Source: Bacteroidota bacterium
Lineage (GTDB): Bacteria; Bacteroidota; Bacteroidia; J057
NCBI GenBank assembly: GCA_003696835.1
Contig: RFHT01000510.1
Coordinates: 1 to 41,102, forward strand
Direction: 5' to 3'
DNA: 41,102 nt
In this document: in pieces, positions 24,596 through 34,100 of the stretch
How the letters are laid out: each line of letters starts with the position of its first letter
How positions within the stretch are numbered: the stretch's first letter is position 1
Position numbers and translations under genes: made by a program
Notes under the pieces: generated by a model
What the model was told of the DNA's origin: nothing
The model's input: only the letters and a program-made list of their open reading frames with translations
The model's database searches: none

Positions 24596-25679
24596 AAAGC
24601 TATTGTTAACAGTCACGGCAATAGAATCCCCATAATCCTATTTCAGGACGAATACTGGAAACAAGAGTATGCGTGTACGTCTGGGTTAAATGGGTGCTTA
24701 AAAATAGGCTATATTTCTCCGGAGAAACAGTCCCCCGAAGGATACAAATAATTGTGGGCGAAAAACTGTATTTAGAGCATGTAAGAAAATATTGCAAAAA
24801 ACATGCCTCGCATTGAAATCTTGCAACTTAATTTCTTAAAAACGACCAGCCCCTCTCTGCATGCTTTAGGACTTTTTTTGACAGCTGCTCACTTTATCTT
24901 TTTCCGGGCTGGTTTGTTCTGCATGATGCAATTAATCATCTGGCAGTTTCAACTTTCGATAAAATTACGTTTTTTATCGAGCTGTATTTTTAACTTCTTC
25001 CCCAACTGTTTATCTACCTGCATGTAAGGGATAAAAGGCCACATAAATTGGGTTGAAGTTATTTTGGGTACAGACTGCCCTGTTCAGTATTGATATTTTT
25101 TAATGGTGAGGGGCTACCCAAAAGCATAAAATACCCTCATGGGGGCTGTAAAAGCCTCAAAAATAACAGATTAGAATCAAGAATTCAGGAGTAGGGTCTC
25201 CATTTACTTACGAAACCGAAAGAAATTTGGTTGGCTTTGCTGTTAAAGAAATGGCATGTAAGGGAAAAGAGCTTGAAGGCACATCCAAGCCTACCTACCT
25301 ACACAAAAGCTGTGCGGACATATCAACGCCTGACACGGCTAAGATATGCACCTATGTATGGGATGAGAGTAGCTGCATTGCTCCATTATTCTTACTGTTT
25401 TTATTCTCTACTCACCACCGGTTTGTACGATTTGGAACCTTAGACTAATTGCAGGCAAAGTGAGAGTAGGCTGCTGAAAATAAACCCCTCATCCATACAC
25501 ATAAAGGTGAAGATTCAGAGGTGTAATGAGAAAGAAGCAAAGGGTTATTTTTCAAAAACCTCCGTAATACCGACACTCCAAATAAAGCAGGCCTGAAACA
25601 ACTGAGTACACCCTCACGGCAGTTGACTCACTATGTTAGGCCCTTCATTACCTCATTTCAGAAAATTATGCAATTTAAC
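24596..25679. other. AT-richer stretch of about 1.1 kb with no convincing gene
   Basis: Only short frames of about 60-75 codons occur here and none has family similarity, a plausible ribosome site or a supporting neighbour. The stretch is visibly more AT-rich than the flanking genes. The first part must hold the promoter of the GH3/serine-hydrolase gene. A hairpin at 24956-24980 is the only clear structure found. Confidence 0.55.
24956..24980. repeat. Perfect 9-bp hairpin in gene-free stretch
   Basis: TCGATAAAA (24956-24964) and TTTTATCGA (24972-24980) form a perfect stem with a 7-base loop. It is not next to a gene end and there is no clear T tract, so it may be part of an untranslated RNA, a protein-binding site, or chance in AT-rich DNA. 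Confidence 0.35.
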
Positions 25680-25708
25680 AAAAAAATGGCCCGTAATTGC
25701 GGGCCATT
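25680..25708 (-). terminator. Rho-independent terminator after odhB
   Basis: Read on the minus strand, a perfect 9-bp stem (AATGGCCCG / CGGGCCATT, 6-base loop, 25685-25708) is followed by a T run (A run at 25680-25686 on the plus strand). It lies about 45 bases after the odhB stop. Confidence 0.85.
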
Positions 25709-25751
25709 CTTTGTTTTCTTTTCCACTCAGCTAAAGCACCAGGTAGAAAAA

Positions 25752-27023
25752 TCATACTTCCAGCAGCATTCTGGCGGGGTCTTCCAGCCGCTCTTTTACC
25801 CTGTACAAAAAGGAAACGGCTTCTTTTCCATCAATGATGCGGTGGTCGTAAGAGAGGGCCACGTACATCACCGGCCGGATCTCCACACTACCGTTTACAG
25901 CCACGGGCCTGTCCACGATGTTGTGCATGCCCAGTATGGCCGACTGAGGCGGGTTGATGATGGGGGTGGAAAGCATGGAGCCAAAAATGCCGCCGTTTGT
26001 GATGGTAAAGGTGCCGCCGGTCATGTCTTCAATGGTAATTTCGTTTTGGCGGGCCTTGAGGGCATAGTGCAGCACGGCCTGCTCAATCTGATGCAGGCTC
26101 ATCAGGTGTGCATCGCGAATAACGGGCACCACCAGCCCCCGGTCGGAGCTCACAGCTATGCCGATGTCGGCATAGTTGTGGTACACGATTTCCCGCCCAT
26201 CTATTTGGGCATTCACAGCGGGAAACTCCATGAGGGCCATGGTACAGGCCTTGGTGAAAAAGGACATAAAGCCCAGGCCTATGCCGTGGGTTTCCTTAAA
26301 TTTTTCCTTGTAGCGTGCACGCAGGGCTTTGATGGCCGACATGTCCACCTCATTGAAGGTAGTGAGCATGGCCGTTTCGTTTTTGACGGCCACCAGGCGC
26401 TCGGCAATTTTGCGACGCAGGCTGCTCATTTTTTCCCTGCGTTCTTCGCGTTGCTGGCCGTTGGCCATTACCGGCAAGGAGGGCAGGGGCTTTTCTTTGG
26501 GAGCCGGAGGTGCTTCAGGAGCCGCCGCTTTTTCTTTGGGGGCATCCTGCTGCCGGATGACGTCGGCCTTGGTGATGCGGCCGTCCCGGCCGCTGCCCTG
26601 TATATCGGAGGGCTTGAGGCCCTTCTCTTTCATGAGCTTCTCAGCCGAAGCCGAGGGCAGGCCCTGGGCATAATGTGCGCCCTGGCTTTCGGCATGGGCT
26701 GTTTCGGGCACTTTGGCTTCGGTTTTTTCCACTTTTTCTTCTGCTGCCTCTTCCTTGACCTGCTCTTTGGCAGGGGTTTCGCCCGCGGCAGAGGTATCTA
26801 TTTTGGCAATAACCTGCCCTACCTGAACGGTATCTCCTTCCTGAGCCAGAATTTCTATTTGGCCAGCCTGCTCGGCATTGATGGTGAGGGTGGCCTTGTC
26901 TGAGCTGATTTCGGCCAGCTCCTGGTCCATCTCTACGATGTCGCCATTTTCTACCAGCCAGCTTTCTATTTCAACTTCGGTAATGGATTCTCCGGGACTA
27001 GGTACTTTTACTTCTATGATCAT
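25752..27023 (-). CDS. odhB: Dihydrolipoyllysine succinyltransferase, E2 of 2-oxoglutarate dehydrogenase
   Basis: A 423-residue E2 core enzyme of the TCA-cycle 2-oxoglutarate dehydrogenase complex (also called sucB). It has one lipoyl domain at about 1-76 with the modified lysine K43 (SSDKAT). An acidic, Ala/Glu/Lys-rich linker (about 80-115) is followed by a peripheral subunit-binding domain at about 119-158 ([27 protein letters not shown]). A second Pro/Ala linker leads to the catalytic acyltransferase domain from about 190, with the active-site H394 and D398 in YDHRIIDG. It transfers the succinyl group from lipoamide to CoA in the cytoplasm. The succinyl rather than acetyl call rests on its overall likeness to SucB. 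The E1 gene (odhA) is not adjacent, as in many Bacteroidota. A strong terminator follows. Confidence 0.93.
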   Translation of the reverse strand: MIIEVKVPSPGESITEVEIESWLVENGDIVEMDQELAEISSDKATLTINAEQAGQIEILAQEGDTVQVGQVIAKIDTSAAGETPAKEQVKEEAAEEKVEKTEAKVPETAHAESQGAHYAQGLPSASAEKLMKEKGLKPSDIQGSGRDGRITKADVIRQQDAPKEKAAAPEAPPAPKEKPLPSLPVMANGQQREERREKMSSLRRKIAERLVAVKNETAMLTTFNEVDMSAIKALRARYKEKFKETHGIGLGFMSFFTKACTMALMEFPAVNAQIDGREIVYHNYADIGIAVSSDRGLVVPVIRDAHLMSLHQIEQAVLHYALKARQNEITIEDMTGGTFTITNGGIFGSMLSTPIINPPQSAILGMHNIVDRPVAVNGSVEIRPVMYVALSYDHRIIDGKEAVSFLYRVKERLEDPARMLLEV

Positions 27024-27096
27024 GATTAATACGAGTTGGTTAGTGGGATGCTACAGCATACAAAACTAATACAATTTATTTGATTTTACCTGCTTC

Positions 27097-27561
27097 TCAG
27101 GCAGCCAGTGGCCTGTAATCCAACCTTTGTGCCAATATGAGCATACCTGTGCAGGCCGCAGCCCCCAGGCTGTCGATGCCCACGTCCAGCAAGCTGCCCA
27201 CCCTGCCGGGCACAAACAGTTGGTGAAATTCATCGCTAGCGGCATAGATCACACAAAACCCCCATACGGCCCACCACAGGCGTGGAGGTTGCCACTTCCA
27301 TTTAAATAGGCGAAAACTCCAGAAGGCCAGTACAAAGTAAATGGAAAAATGGGCCAGTTTGCGCACGTACAGCAAAGCACCAGAGGCTTTGAGGCTTTCC
27401 AGGTCGATATGCAGCAGACTCAGCAGCCAGAGCACCCACTCGCTGGTGCGGCGGGAGTGGTCTTTGTCCTGATGCGAGAGCACAAAAATGAGCACCATCC
27501 AAAGCAGCAAGGGCAGCCAGTACCAGAGGAAGTGTTGGAAGCGATTGGTTTTCAAAAACAC
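27097..27561 (-). CDS. VanZ-like family integral membrane protein
   Basis: A 154-residue membrane protein with four hydrophobic segments (about 10-28, 65-83, 93-108 and 125-143). The family signatures are clear: VLSHQDK after the first segment, RKLAHFSIYFVLAF, and the long motif running from DEFHQLFVPGR to DVGIDSLGA. VanZ-like proteins include the teicoplanin-resistance factor VanZ, but most chromosomal copies have unknown roles. The start is a GTG at 27559-27561 that directly abuts the TGA of the upstream DUF2937 gene, so translation of the two is probably coupled. odhB starts 73 bp downstream on the same strand. Confidence 0.88.
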   Translation of the reverse strand: MFLKTNRFQHFLWYWLPLLLWMVLIFVLSHQDKDHSRRTSEWVLWLLSLLHIDLESLKASGALLYVRKLAHFSIYFVLAFWSFRLFKWKWQPPRLWWAVWGFCVIYAASDEFHQLFVPGRVGSLLDVGIDSLGAAACTGMLILAQRLDYRPLAA

Positions 27562-28104
27562 TCAGACGTTAATTTTTTCACTTGTTTTTTTCCTTCCAAA
27601 AATTAATCCAATTATGCCGCGCACCAATGCCATGAGGCTGAGGGCCAGCAACACGCCTATGAGGGCATACACAGCCCCTTCGTACGTAATGGGTACATTG
27701 GGCTCAAAGCGGATGGCCTTGTGAATGCTGCGGTCAAAGTGGGCTGCCAGCACAAAGGGCCGCGCCCAGAGGCTGCTGTTCTCCAGGGCTACCAGGGCTT
27801 TGTGATATTTTTGGTAGCGCTCAACGGTGTTTTTGGTATCCTGCACAAAATCCCATGCCCTCACTTCCCGGGGCGTCTCTTCCACCGTGCGGGCAATGTA
27901 TTCCTCTACGGTCAGGCCTTCCTGAATGGCGCGTTCCTGTACATCTTCAAAGGTGCGGCGGGCTTCCATTTCTGCGCCCGAAAGCACATCTATGTACTGG
28001 GCAATGTAGGTAGGTCCCTGGGCCAGCAACACGGCAAAGACCACACACACGATGCGGTCCACCAATGCCCCTACCGGATTGAATATGCGCACAAGCTTGT
28101 TCAT
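27562..28104 (-). CDS. DUF2937-like inner-membrane protein
   Basis: 180 residues from the ATG at 28102-28104; the open frame to 28149 adds nothing recognisable. There is one hydrophobic segment near 15-33 (IVCVVFAVLLAQGP) and another at about 143-165. Between them lies a charged alpha-helical region likely to sit outside the membrane. The pattern LxxRIVCVVFAVLLAQxPxYIxQYI followed by helices resembles DUF2937, a family of unknown function; the match is by eye and moderate. The stop codon is immediately followed by the GTG start of the VanZ-like gene. Together they may form a small envelope operon upstream of odhB. Confidence 0.72.
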   Translation of the reverse strand: MNKLVRIFNPVGALVDRIVCVVFAVLLAQGPTYIAQYIDVLSGAEMEARRTFEDVQERAIQEGLTVEEYIARTVEETPREVRAWDFVQDTKNTVERYQKYHKALVALENSSLWARPFVLAAHFDRSIHKAIRFEPNVPITYEGAVYALIGVLLALSLMALVRGIIGLIFGRKKTSEKINV

Positions 28105-28119
28105 GCTCTCATTTTTTTT

Positions 28120-28150
28120 CAAATAAATACAAATTCCTGCCTTCTGCAAA
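28120..28150 (-). promoter_or_regulatory. Candidate promoter for DUF2937-VanZ(-odhB)
   Basis: On the minus strand, TTTG (28147-28150) is followed after about 20 bases by TTATTTG (within 28120-28127), close to the Bacteroidota -33/-7 pattern. It lies 16-46 bases before the DUF2937 start codon. The -7 element is one base short of consensus, so this is tentative. Confidence 0.3.
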
Positions 28151-28229
28151 TGGATCGAAGGACGTAGTTGATTTTCTGTTTTTCAAAATTATATTCTATC
28201 TTCATGCCTTCAACCTGCATCCTGAGACT

Positions 28230-29519
28230 ATGAAACTCTATACGAAAATTCTCCTGGGGATGATACTGGGTATCATCGTGGGCTTTGCATTTAATCAGTT
28301 TGGCGCGGCCGAATACGCTGCCTACATTGAGCCCATTGGCACCATCTTTATTCGGTTGGTAAAAATGCTGGTAGTGCCCCTGGTGTTGATATCGCTCATT
28401 CTGGGCTCGGCCAGCCTGGGCGACATACGCAAGGTGGGTAAGATGGGACTGAAAGCCTTTGCCTTCTTTATGTTTACCACGGCCGTGGCAGCCACCATCG
28501 GCATCGCGGTAGCCAATATCGGCCAGCCAGGTGTTGGAATGCCCGAAGAAAAAAAGACGGAGCTCATTGCCCAGTACGAAGAGCAAAGCCTGCAACAGGC
28601 AGCCGAGGCCGAAGAACTGGCCGAAAAAAGCGAGCTGGAAAAAATCTTCGACCTGATGGTGCGCATTGTGCCCACCAACCCCTTTCAGTCGCTGGCCGAG
28701 GGCGACATGCTGGGCGTCATCTTTTTCGCCCTCTTTCTGGGAATTTGTATCACCCTCATCCCGCCGGAGAAGGCGGCTCCCCTCATCAAGGCCTTTGATG
28801 GCCTGAACGATGCCGTAATCAAAATGGTAACCCTGGCCATGGAAACGGCCCCCTACGGGGTATTTGCCCTCATGGTAGGGGTGGTGGCCACGCTGGGGCT
28901 GGATATTCTGGTGCTGTTGTTTAAATACGCCATAATCGTCTTGCTGGGACTGATCCTACACGTAGTCATTACGCATTTTTCTTTCATCTACTTTTATGTA
29001 AGGCGCAGCCCCCTGCTGTTTTTGCGGGCCATCAAGGAAGCCATATTGCTGGGCTTCAGCACCAGCTCAAGCAGTGCCACCCTGCCCATCAGTATGGACG
29101 TGGCCCAGCGCAACCTGGGCGTATCGCGGGAAGTATCCAGCTTTGTGCTGCCCCTGGGCGCCACCATCAATATGGATGGCACGGCCCTTTACCAGGCGGT
29201 AGCCGCTATTTTCATTGCGCAGGTATTTGGCATCGACCTCACCTTTGTACAGCAGCTCACCATCATTCTCACAGCTACGCTCGCATCTGTGGGCGCTGCG
29301 GGGGTGCCGGGCGCAGGCATGATTACTCTGGCTCTGGTGCTGGGCACCATAGGGGTGCCCGAAACGGGCCTGGCCCTCATTTTTGGGCTCGACCGCCTCA
29401 TTGACATGTGCCGCACCACCATCAACATTATAGGCGACCTCACCCTTACCTCGGTCATGGCCAAATCGGAAGGAGAAACGGTGGATATTCAGCTGGACCG
29501 GGACATCATTCCTGGTTGA
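28230..29519 (+). CDS. Dicarboxylate / acidic amino acid:cation symporter (DAACS, GltP family)
   Basis: A 429-residue inner-membrane transporter. The family's reentrant loop HP1 is seen as STSSSSATLP (277-286), the TM7 motif as NMDGT (314-318), HP2 as GAAGVPGAG (355-363), and the TM8 substrate site as DMCRTTIN with D392, R395 and N399. The Arg at the position of GltPh Arg397 predicts an acidic substrate such as glutamate, aspartate, succinate or fumarate, taken up with Na+ or H+. A charged, helical insertion (about 104-140, rich in Glu, Gln and Ala) between the third and fourth segments is typical of some Bacteroidota members. It is divergent from the DUF2937 operon and overlaps the following convergent gene by 14 bases at its 3' end. 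Confidence 0.93.
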   Translation: MKLYTKILLGMILGIIVGFAFNQFGAAEYAAYIEPIGTIFIRLVKMLVVPLVLISLILGSASLGDIRKVGKMGLKAFAFFMFTTAVAATIGIAVANIGQPGVGMPEEKKTELIAQYEEQSLQQAAEAEELAEKSELEKIFDLMVRIVPTNPFQSLAEGDMLGVIFFALFLGICITLIPPEKAAPLIKAFDGLNDAVIKMVTLAMETAPYGVFALMVGVVATLGLDILVLLFKYAIIVLLGLILHVVITHFSFIYFYVRRSPLLFLRAIKEAILLGFSTSSSSATLPISMDVAQRNLGVSREVSSFVLPLGATINMDGTALYQAVAAIFIAQVFGIDLTFVQQLTIILTATLASVGAAGVPGAGMITLALVLGTIGVPETGLALIFGLDRLIDMCRTTINIIGDLTLTSVMAKSEGETVDIQLDRDIIPG

Positions 29520-30819
29520 GGCTGCTCAGTGCCTGGGCATGAAAATGCGATTCGGACTGGAAGGTGAAGAAAGCTGCGCCTTCGGCGCAGGTAGGCAGAT
29601 ACATATCTATGGAGCAGTTGCCCTTGTTCAGGCCCAGCACAAAATGCCGCAATGCCTCTCCCCGGGCATTCACCCAGCTGATGCGGGCTCGTTGCCGTTT
29701 GGGCGATTTTAGCTTCAGGCTGAGCATATCGCCCTTTTTTTGTACCTGTAAGGAGGTGTCATATTGCAGGCCCTGAATATGCCGTACTTCACTGATGCCC
29801 ACTGTGCCGTCGGTGCTGTACTGCTTGAGGCGGTAGTAATTGTTGTAGGTAAAGGGGTCGTGATCCGTCAGGCTGTACACAGTAGCCCTACGGCTGTTGC
29901 CGACTGCGCGCAGTCGGCCTATGGACGTCCAGCTCTTCAAGTCGGCTGAACGCTCCACCTCGTAGTAGGCATTGTTGAGCTCAAAGGTACTTTCCCAGGT
30001 CAGCAGCACGGAGCCATTCCGCGGAGCTGCCCGAAAGTACAACAACTCTACCGGGGAAGGTGGATACATGGGGCCCAGGGTCCACAGGGCTGCCAGGTCC
30101 AGCACATTGGTTTCCAGGTAATGTGCTGCTGCATTGAGGCGGGCAGGCATGCTTTCCCAGCTCAGCCCGCCATCCCTGCTCACATACAGCCCCAGGGCAT
30201 GTTCCCGCAGCTCTCCCAGCGCTGCGGGCTGGTAGGCAAAGCGCAGCTTGCCCAGCAGGGAAGGGGTGGTAAGGGCTTGAATGCGAATGACGGGCCCTAT
30301 GCCACCACCGGGTATGCCTCTGCCCCTTTCCACTCTTTTGTCCATTTGTACGATGCGCAGGGCCGCACTCCTTTCCATTGGCAAAATGGCAACATCTCCT
30401 CCTAAGGCAGCATTCCATTGGCCTGCTATGGCCCTTAGACTCCCCGATTTTCTTCCGGGACCGTCGTTCAGTACAGTCTGTATGTTCTGGGGGTTTCCGA
30501 TGTAGGCTGGTGCTGCTATGCTGCGATAATTTCCCTTCTGATGGGCTGCTTCTATAGAAAATAGCACTCCCCCCTCCAACTGTATAGCTCCGCTTCTTAG
30601 TAGCATTGCGAGCACTTCGGGATCATTTTCCCACCTGGTTTCACCTTGCTGCCCCACCATTACTGCGCTTACAGCAACTATGCCTAGCAGGCACCCCAGC
30701 AACAACTTTTGTCGTATGCCAATGCGCAGCGAGTTGCGGGCTTTCACCCTTATTTCCAGCCTGTTTCCAGTTCGGGCTTGCATAAGAGAGCGGTTAATAT
30801 GAGGTATAAAATTAGACAT
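29506..30819 (-). CDS. Membrane-anchored protein with Bacteroidota beta-sandwich module, unknown role
   Basis: 437 residues from the ATG at 30817-30819; an ATG at 30783 is a good alternative and a TTG at 30828 is unlikely. A long basic N-terminus precedes one hydrophobic segment (about 38-56), so it is probably anchored in the inner membrane or exported with an unusual signal. Residues about 57-255 show no recognised domain. About 258-345 form the same beta-sandwich module seen in the large secreted glycosidase (VERSADLKSWTSIG, NNYYRLKQYSTDG). Proteins with this module usually end in a T9SS sorting domain; here the last 60 residues lack a clear PNP...G-Y/F pattern, so the sorting signal is lost or diverged. 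The 3' end overlaps the symporter gene tail-to-tail. Function is unknown. Confidence 0.72.
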   Translation of the reverse strand: MSNFIPHINRSLMQARTGNRLEIRVKARNSLRIGIRQKLLLGCLLGIVAVSAVMVGQQGETRWENDPEVLAMLLRSGAIQLEGGVLFSIEAAHQKGNYRSIAAPAYIGNPQNIQTVLNDGPGRKSGSLRAIAGQWNAALGGDVAILPMERSAALRIVQMDKRVERGRGIPGGGIGPVIRIQALTTPSLLGKLRFAYQPAALGELREHALGLYVSRDGGLSWESMPARLNAAAHYLETNVLDLAALWTLGPMYPPSPVELLYFRAAPRNGSVLLTWESTFELNNAYYEVERSADLKSWTSIGRLRAVGNSRRATVYSLTDHDPFTYNNYYRLKQYSTDGTVGISEVRHIQGLQYDTSLQVQKKGDMLSLKLKSPKRQRARISWVNARGEALRHFVLGLNKGNCSIDMYLPTCAEGAAFFTFQSESHFHAQALSSLNQE

Positions 30820-31018
30820 TAATATCAAAATAGTAATATTTTTTATATAAAATATATTACATAAGAACTATTTGCCAAAACTACAAGTATGCACCTTTCA
30901 GACAGATACGGACCGCTTTCAGCATTTTTTTTTCAGGAAGGAGTAACCATTTTGATTTTCGTTGCATTAATGATGTTGAAAGACTTTGCACCATCATGAA
31001 TACACCTGATACCTGCAG

Positions 31019-31034
31019 GAGGCTTATAAGCCTC
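31019..31034. repeat. Perfect 16-bp palindrome followed by T tract
   Basis: GAGGCTTATAAGCCTC is its own reverse complement and is followed by TTTT on the plus strand. It could fold as a 6-bp stem with a TATA loop and act as a plus-strand terminator, or serve as a symmetric protein-binding site. No plus-strand gene ends here. Confidence 0.4.
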
Positions 31035-31118
31035 TTTTCCGGAGTCATGCTCACCTGAACCCGGCCCTTGCTCGAGGATAGCCGTCCTTTCAGGGAAAGT
31101 ACCGGAATAATTTGAGGA

Positions 31119-31138
31119 CCCGGCCATTATTGGCCGGG
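31119..31138 (-). terminator. GC-rich hairpin after the phosphoesterase-barrel gene
   Basis: CCCGGCC (31119-31125) and GGCCGGG (31132-31138) form a perfect 7-bp stem with a 6-base loop, 26 bases past the end of the large minus-strand gene. A T tract follows only on the plus-strand side, so its role as terminator is likely but not certain. Confidence 0.5.
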
Positions 31139-31163
31139 GCTTTTGCTTATATGAAGGTGGGTA

Positions 31164-34100
31164 TTAAAAGAAAAAGCCCATTTTCACTTCCAGAATGTTC
31201 AGTTCTTTGGAGAGGGAGTAGGTAGCCGAAATCACTGCTGCGGAATAGGGGGAAATGACGATGCCGCCGCCATAGCCTCTGTGCCAGCGGGTGGACTGCT
31301 CCCCTGCCAGCCACACCCTGCCATAGTCGAAAAATGCGATGAGACCTGTTTGCAGGGGCAGGTAGTAGTTGTTGAGTTTAAAGAGGCGAATGCGCAGGTC
31401 GGTGTTGTGAAAAAAGGCGGCATCGCCGGCGAAGCGTTCGCCGCGATAAGCCCTGAGGTTGCTGCGGCGCCCCAGTGTTTGTGCCTGAAAAAATTCATAT
31501 TCGCCCCAATTTCTTGCATAGCCTACGCGACTGCCCAGGGTGATAAGGGTAGGCGCATACAAGCTGAAAAAGACAGCCAGGTCGGTTTGCAGGCTGGTAT
31601 ATTGCATGTTGCGCTGCCGCAGGTTGGTGTACCAGCCCGTCTGGAAATTGAACCGCAGCCCGCGCATGGGGAAAACGGGATTGTCCACGGCATCTATGTG
31701 GTAGTTAAACTGCAGGCCAGCGTAGTGTTTGGGCTCAAAAGCCTCTGCTCCCAGGCTGTTGTCCTGCACCACAAAGCGGCCTTCATTTTCTTCGGCCGAT
31801 ACCCTCGTAAACGCATAGACCGGCCCCAAACGCAGCAGGTGCTGTTGTTCGTTAAAGGATTTTTTGAGGGCGGGAAAAACTGTAATTCCGCTCATGCGCA
31901 CGCGGTTGAAGTCAAAGTTGTCATCGTTCATTTCGGTATAGCGGGTTTCATTTCCCAGCCCAAAATAATTGACCACATAAGTAGGCGCATGAGCCCTGGC
32001 ATCCAGATAGAAATCCAGCTTGCCCAAAGCACCCGTGAAATCCCCCTGGTATTTGACATCCAGGGCCCGGGTAGAGAAGGCCAGGCTGGCCAAAAAGCTG
32101 TGCTTGCTTTTGTAGGGTTCTTTGCGCCAGCCATGTTGGGTAGCAATAAATCCTCCCGCCAGGCTGAAGCCATCGTCCACATTAAAGCCGGGCAGCACCA
32201 GAGGCAGCAGATGGTTGAGTTTGAAAGCCTTGCGGTCATGGGCATTCACTGCTTCCGATAGCTGGGTTTTGTCCTTGGCTTCACGCCCCAATTGCAGCTC
32301 ATTTTGCCCTTTTACATCATACACCAGGGTGCGTTTGCCTCCTCCTACCCGCGATTCGTCTATGATGCGGTCCTTTCCTCCCCCACCAATGATGCGCAGC
32401 AGGCTGCCTGTGGCAGCCGTGCCACTCACATAAAATTCATCTTCGCCATTCAGGCCGTAGAGGCGCACTTCCCTGGTTTCGGGGTAGTGAAACACCCGCT
32501 CATAGATAAGCCTTCCCTTTTCCCCTGACTTTTTCAGCCGGTACACCCGCACGCGGGTTTGGTTGCCACCAAAGCGCTCTACTTCAAATCGCTCGTTCTG
32601 GTCGCTGCCCATGACCTCCACTTCCTTCGCCAGGAAATGATAGTAGCGGCTGGCCAGTTCGGGCAGACGGTCGCGGCGGGCCTTGAGTTTGGCAATGATT
32701 TCGGGGCCGTGCAGTTCATAAATGGCTTTGGGCCACAAACCGATGGCCGCCTCAATGAGGGAATCGGTAAAAGCGGCGCGCAGGGTATCGGCTGTGGCCA
32801 TCCAGGCATTGCGGTCTTTGGCCGTGAGAAAACTGCGGTCAAAATAGCGCGCATTGTAGTTCAGTCCCTGTATGTCGCGGGTGTCGTAATCGAAGTCGTG
32901 TAAATAGCGCAGGCCCCATTTGCGGGTGAGCAGCCAGGGAATGAAGCCGTTGACCACCGAAAACACCTGGTCGCGGTCGCGTGGAATGGGCACGTAGCGC
33001 TTGCCGTCCTCCTGCTTAAACTCCGCCCAGCGCCACTGGTCATCGTGGCGGTCCCAGTCGCCCAGCCACATATCCAGCAGGCGGGCCCGCAGCACGGCCT
33101 GCTGATCCACCTCTGTTTTGTTGGAGGCGTGCAGGGCGCGTAGCACCCGTGGGGTGGATTCTATGTCTTTGGGCCTGCCAAAGCTGGCCACATCCCGGCG
33201 GTCTTTGGCGGGCCGCTCTTCAAATAGGAACAGTTGATCGCCCAGGTCTTCGCTGAAGTCGCCCAGCATGGCTTGTTTGGGCACGTAGTAGTAGGTGGGA
33301 TTGGTGTGAAATACGCGTGCAGCATCAGCCAGGGGCGGCACTACCATGGCGCTGTAAGGGTGCGACATGGCAATCTGGTCCTGAATGATTTCGCGTATCA
33401 CGCTGTTTTCGGGCGCAATGGGAAAAAAACCGGCTACGGCCTTGCTCACATCTTTGGCTACGGAGCGCAGCACATACTGCTTTCCTTCGGGGTTTTGCAG
33501 GCGCAAGGATTGCGTTTGGAACCCCCCGCCTTTTTTTACGGGGGTGAGCCCCCCCAGGTGGGTACTGAGGTCGAGTACGGGAAACTTCAGTTCGGTGGAC
33601 CACACATCACGGTACAATTTGCCAAAAAACTTCTGCTTGCCTTTTCCCGCTTCGTAAATATCGCCTGCCCGGTCCACTACGCTGTCGATGGTCAAAGGCA
33701 CGGGGTCTTCAAGGGGAGCCAGGGAGAGGTCGGGGCTTTTGATTTGCCTGCGGTAAATGAGTTCTCCCTCCGAGCCGTCGCCCAGGGGGCGATACACTTC
33801 CAGCCAGGTGGCGCCGTCGGCGTAGAAGAGCAGCCGTGCAAAGCCTTTGGCACTGGTGGCAAACTCGGCTTTGGGAGTGCGGCGCACATAGTTACTCTTG
33901 CTGCCGGAGCCGCTGATAATGAAATGGCGGTCGCTGAGGATGCTTTCATCCTCAAAATACTGCAGGGTGTGCTCGTGGCCGGAAACGAAGACGATGTTAC
34001 CCCGTTTGAAGGTGGCATCCAGCAGGGTGTTGACCAGTTTTTTGTTTTTGGGGTGGGGAATTTCCTGAGCCGAAATTCCCAGGTAGCGCAGGGCAGGTAC

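Larger units (their letters stand above)
30820..31163. other. Gene-free region with two hairpins upstream of unknown membrane protein
   Basis: The first 70 bases are almost pure A/T and probably hold the promoter of the minus-strand gene ending at 29506. A short minus-strand frame (30933-31127) has no family likeness and starts inside a hairpin, so it is not called. A 16-bp palindrome and a GC-rich hairpin are listed separately. Confidence 0.5.

Noticed and set aside
24870-24905. Sigma-70-like TTGACA promoter box
   Set aside because: No matching -10 box at the right distance, no gene follows, and Bacteroidota promoters use a different consensus.
24803-25027. 74-codon plus-strand frame
   Set aside because: No family likeness, no ribosome site, AT-rich random-looking composition; a chance frame in the gene-free stretch.
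25227-25448. Two overlapping 70-73 codon plus-strand frames
   Set aside because: Two different frames are open over the same bases, neither has recognisable motifs, and there is no supporting neighbour.
30933-31127. 64-codon minus-strand frame
   Set aside because: Its start codon lies inside the GC-rich hairpin at 31119-31138 and the translation matches nothing recognisable.
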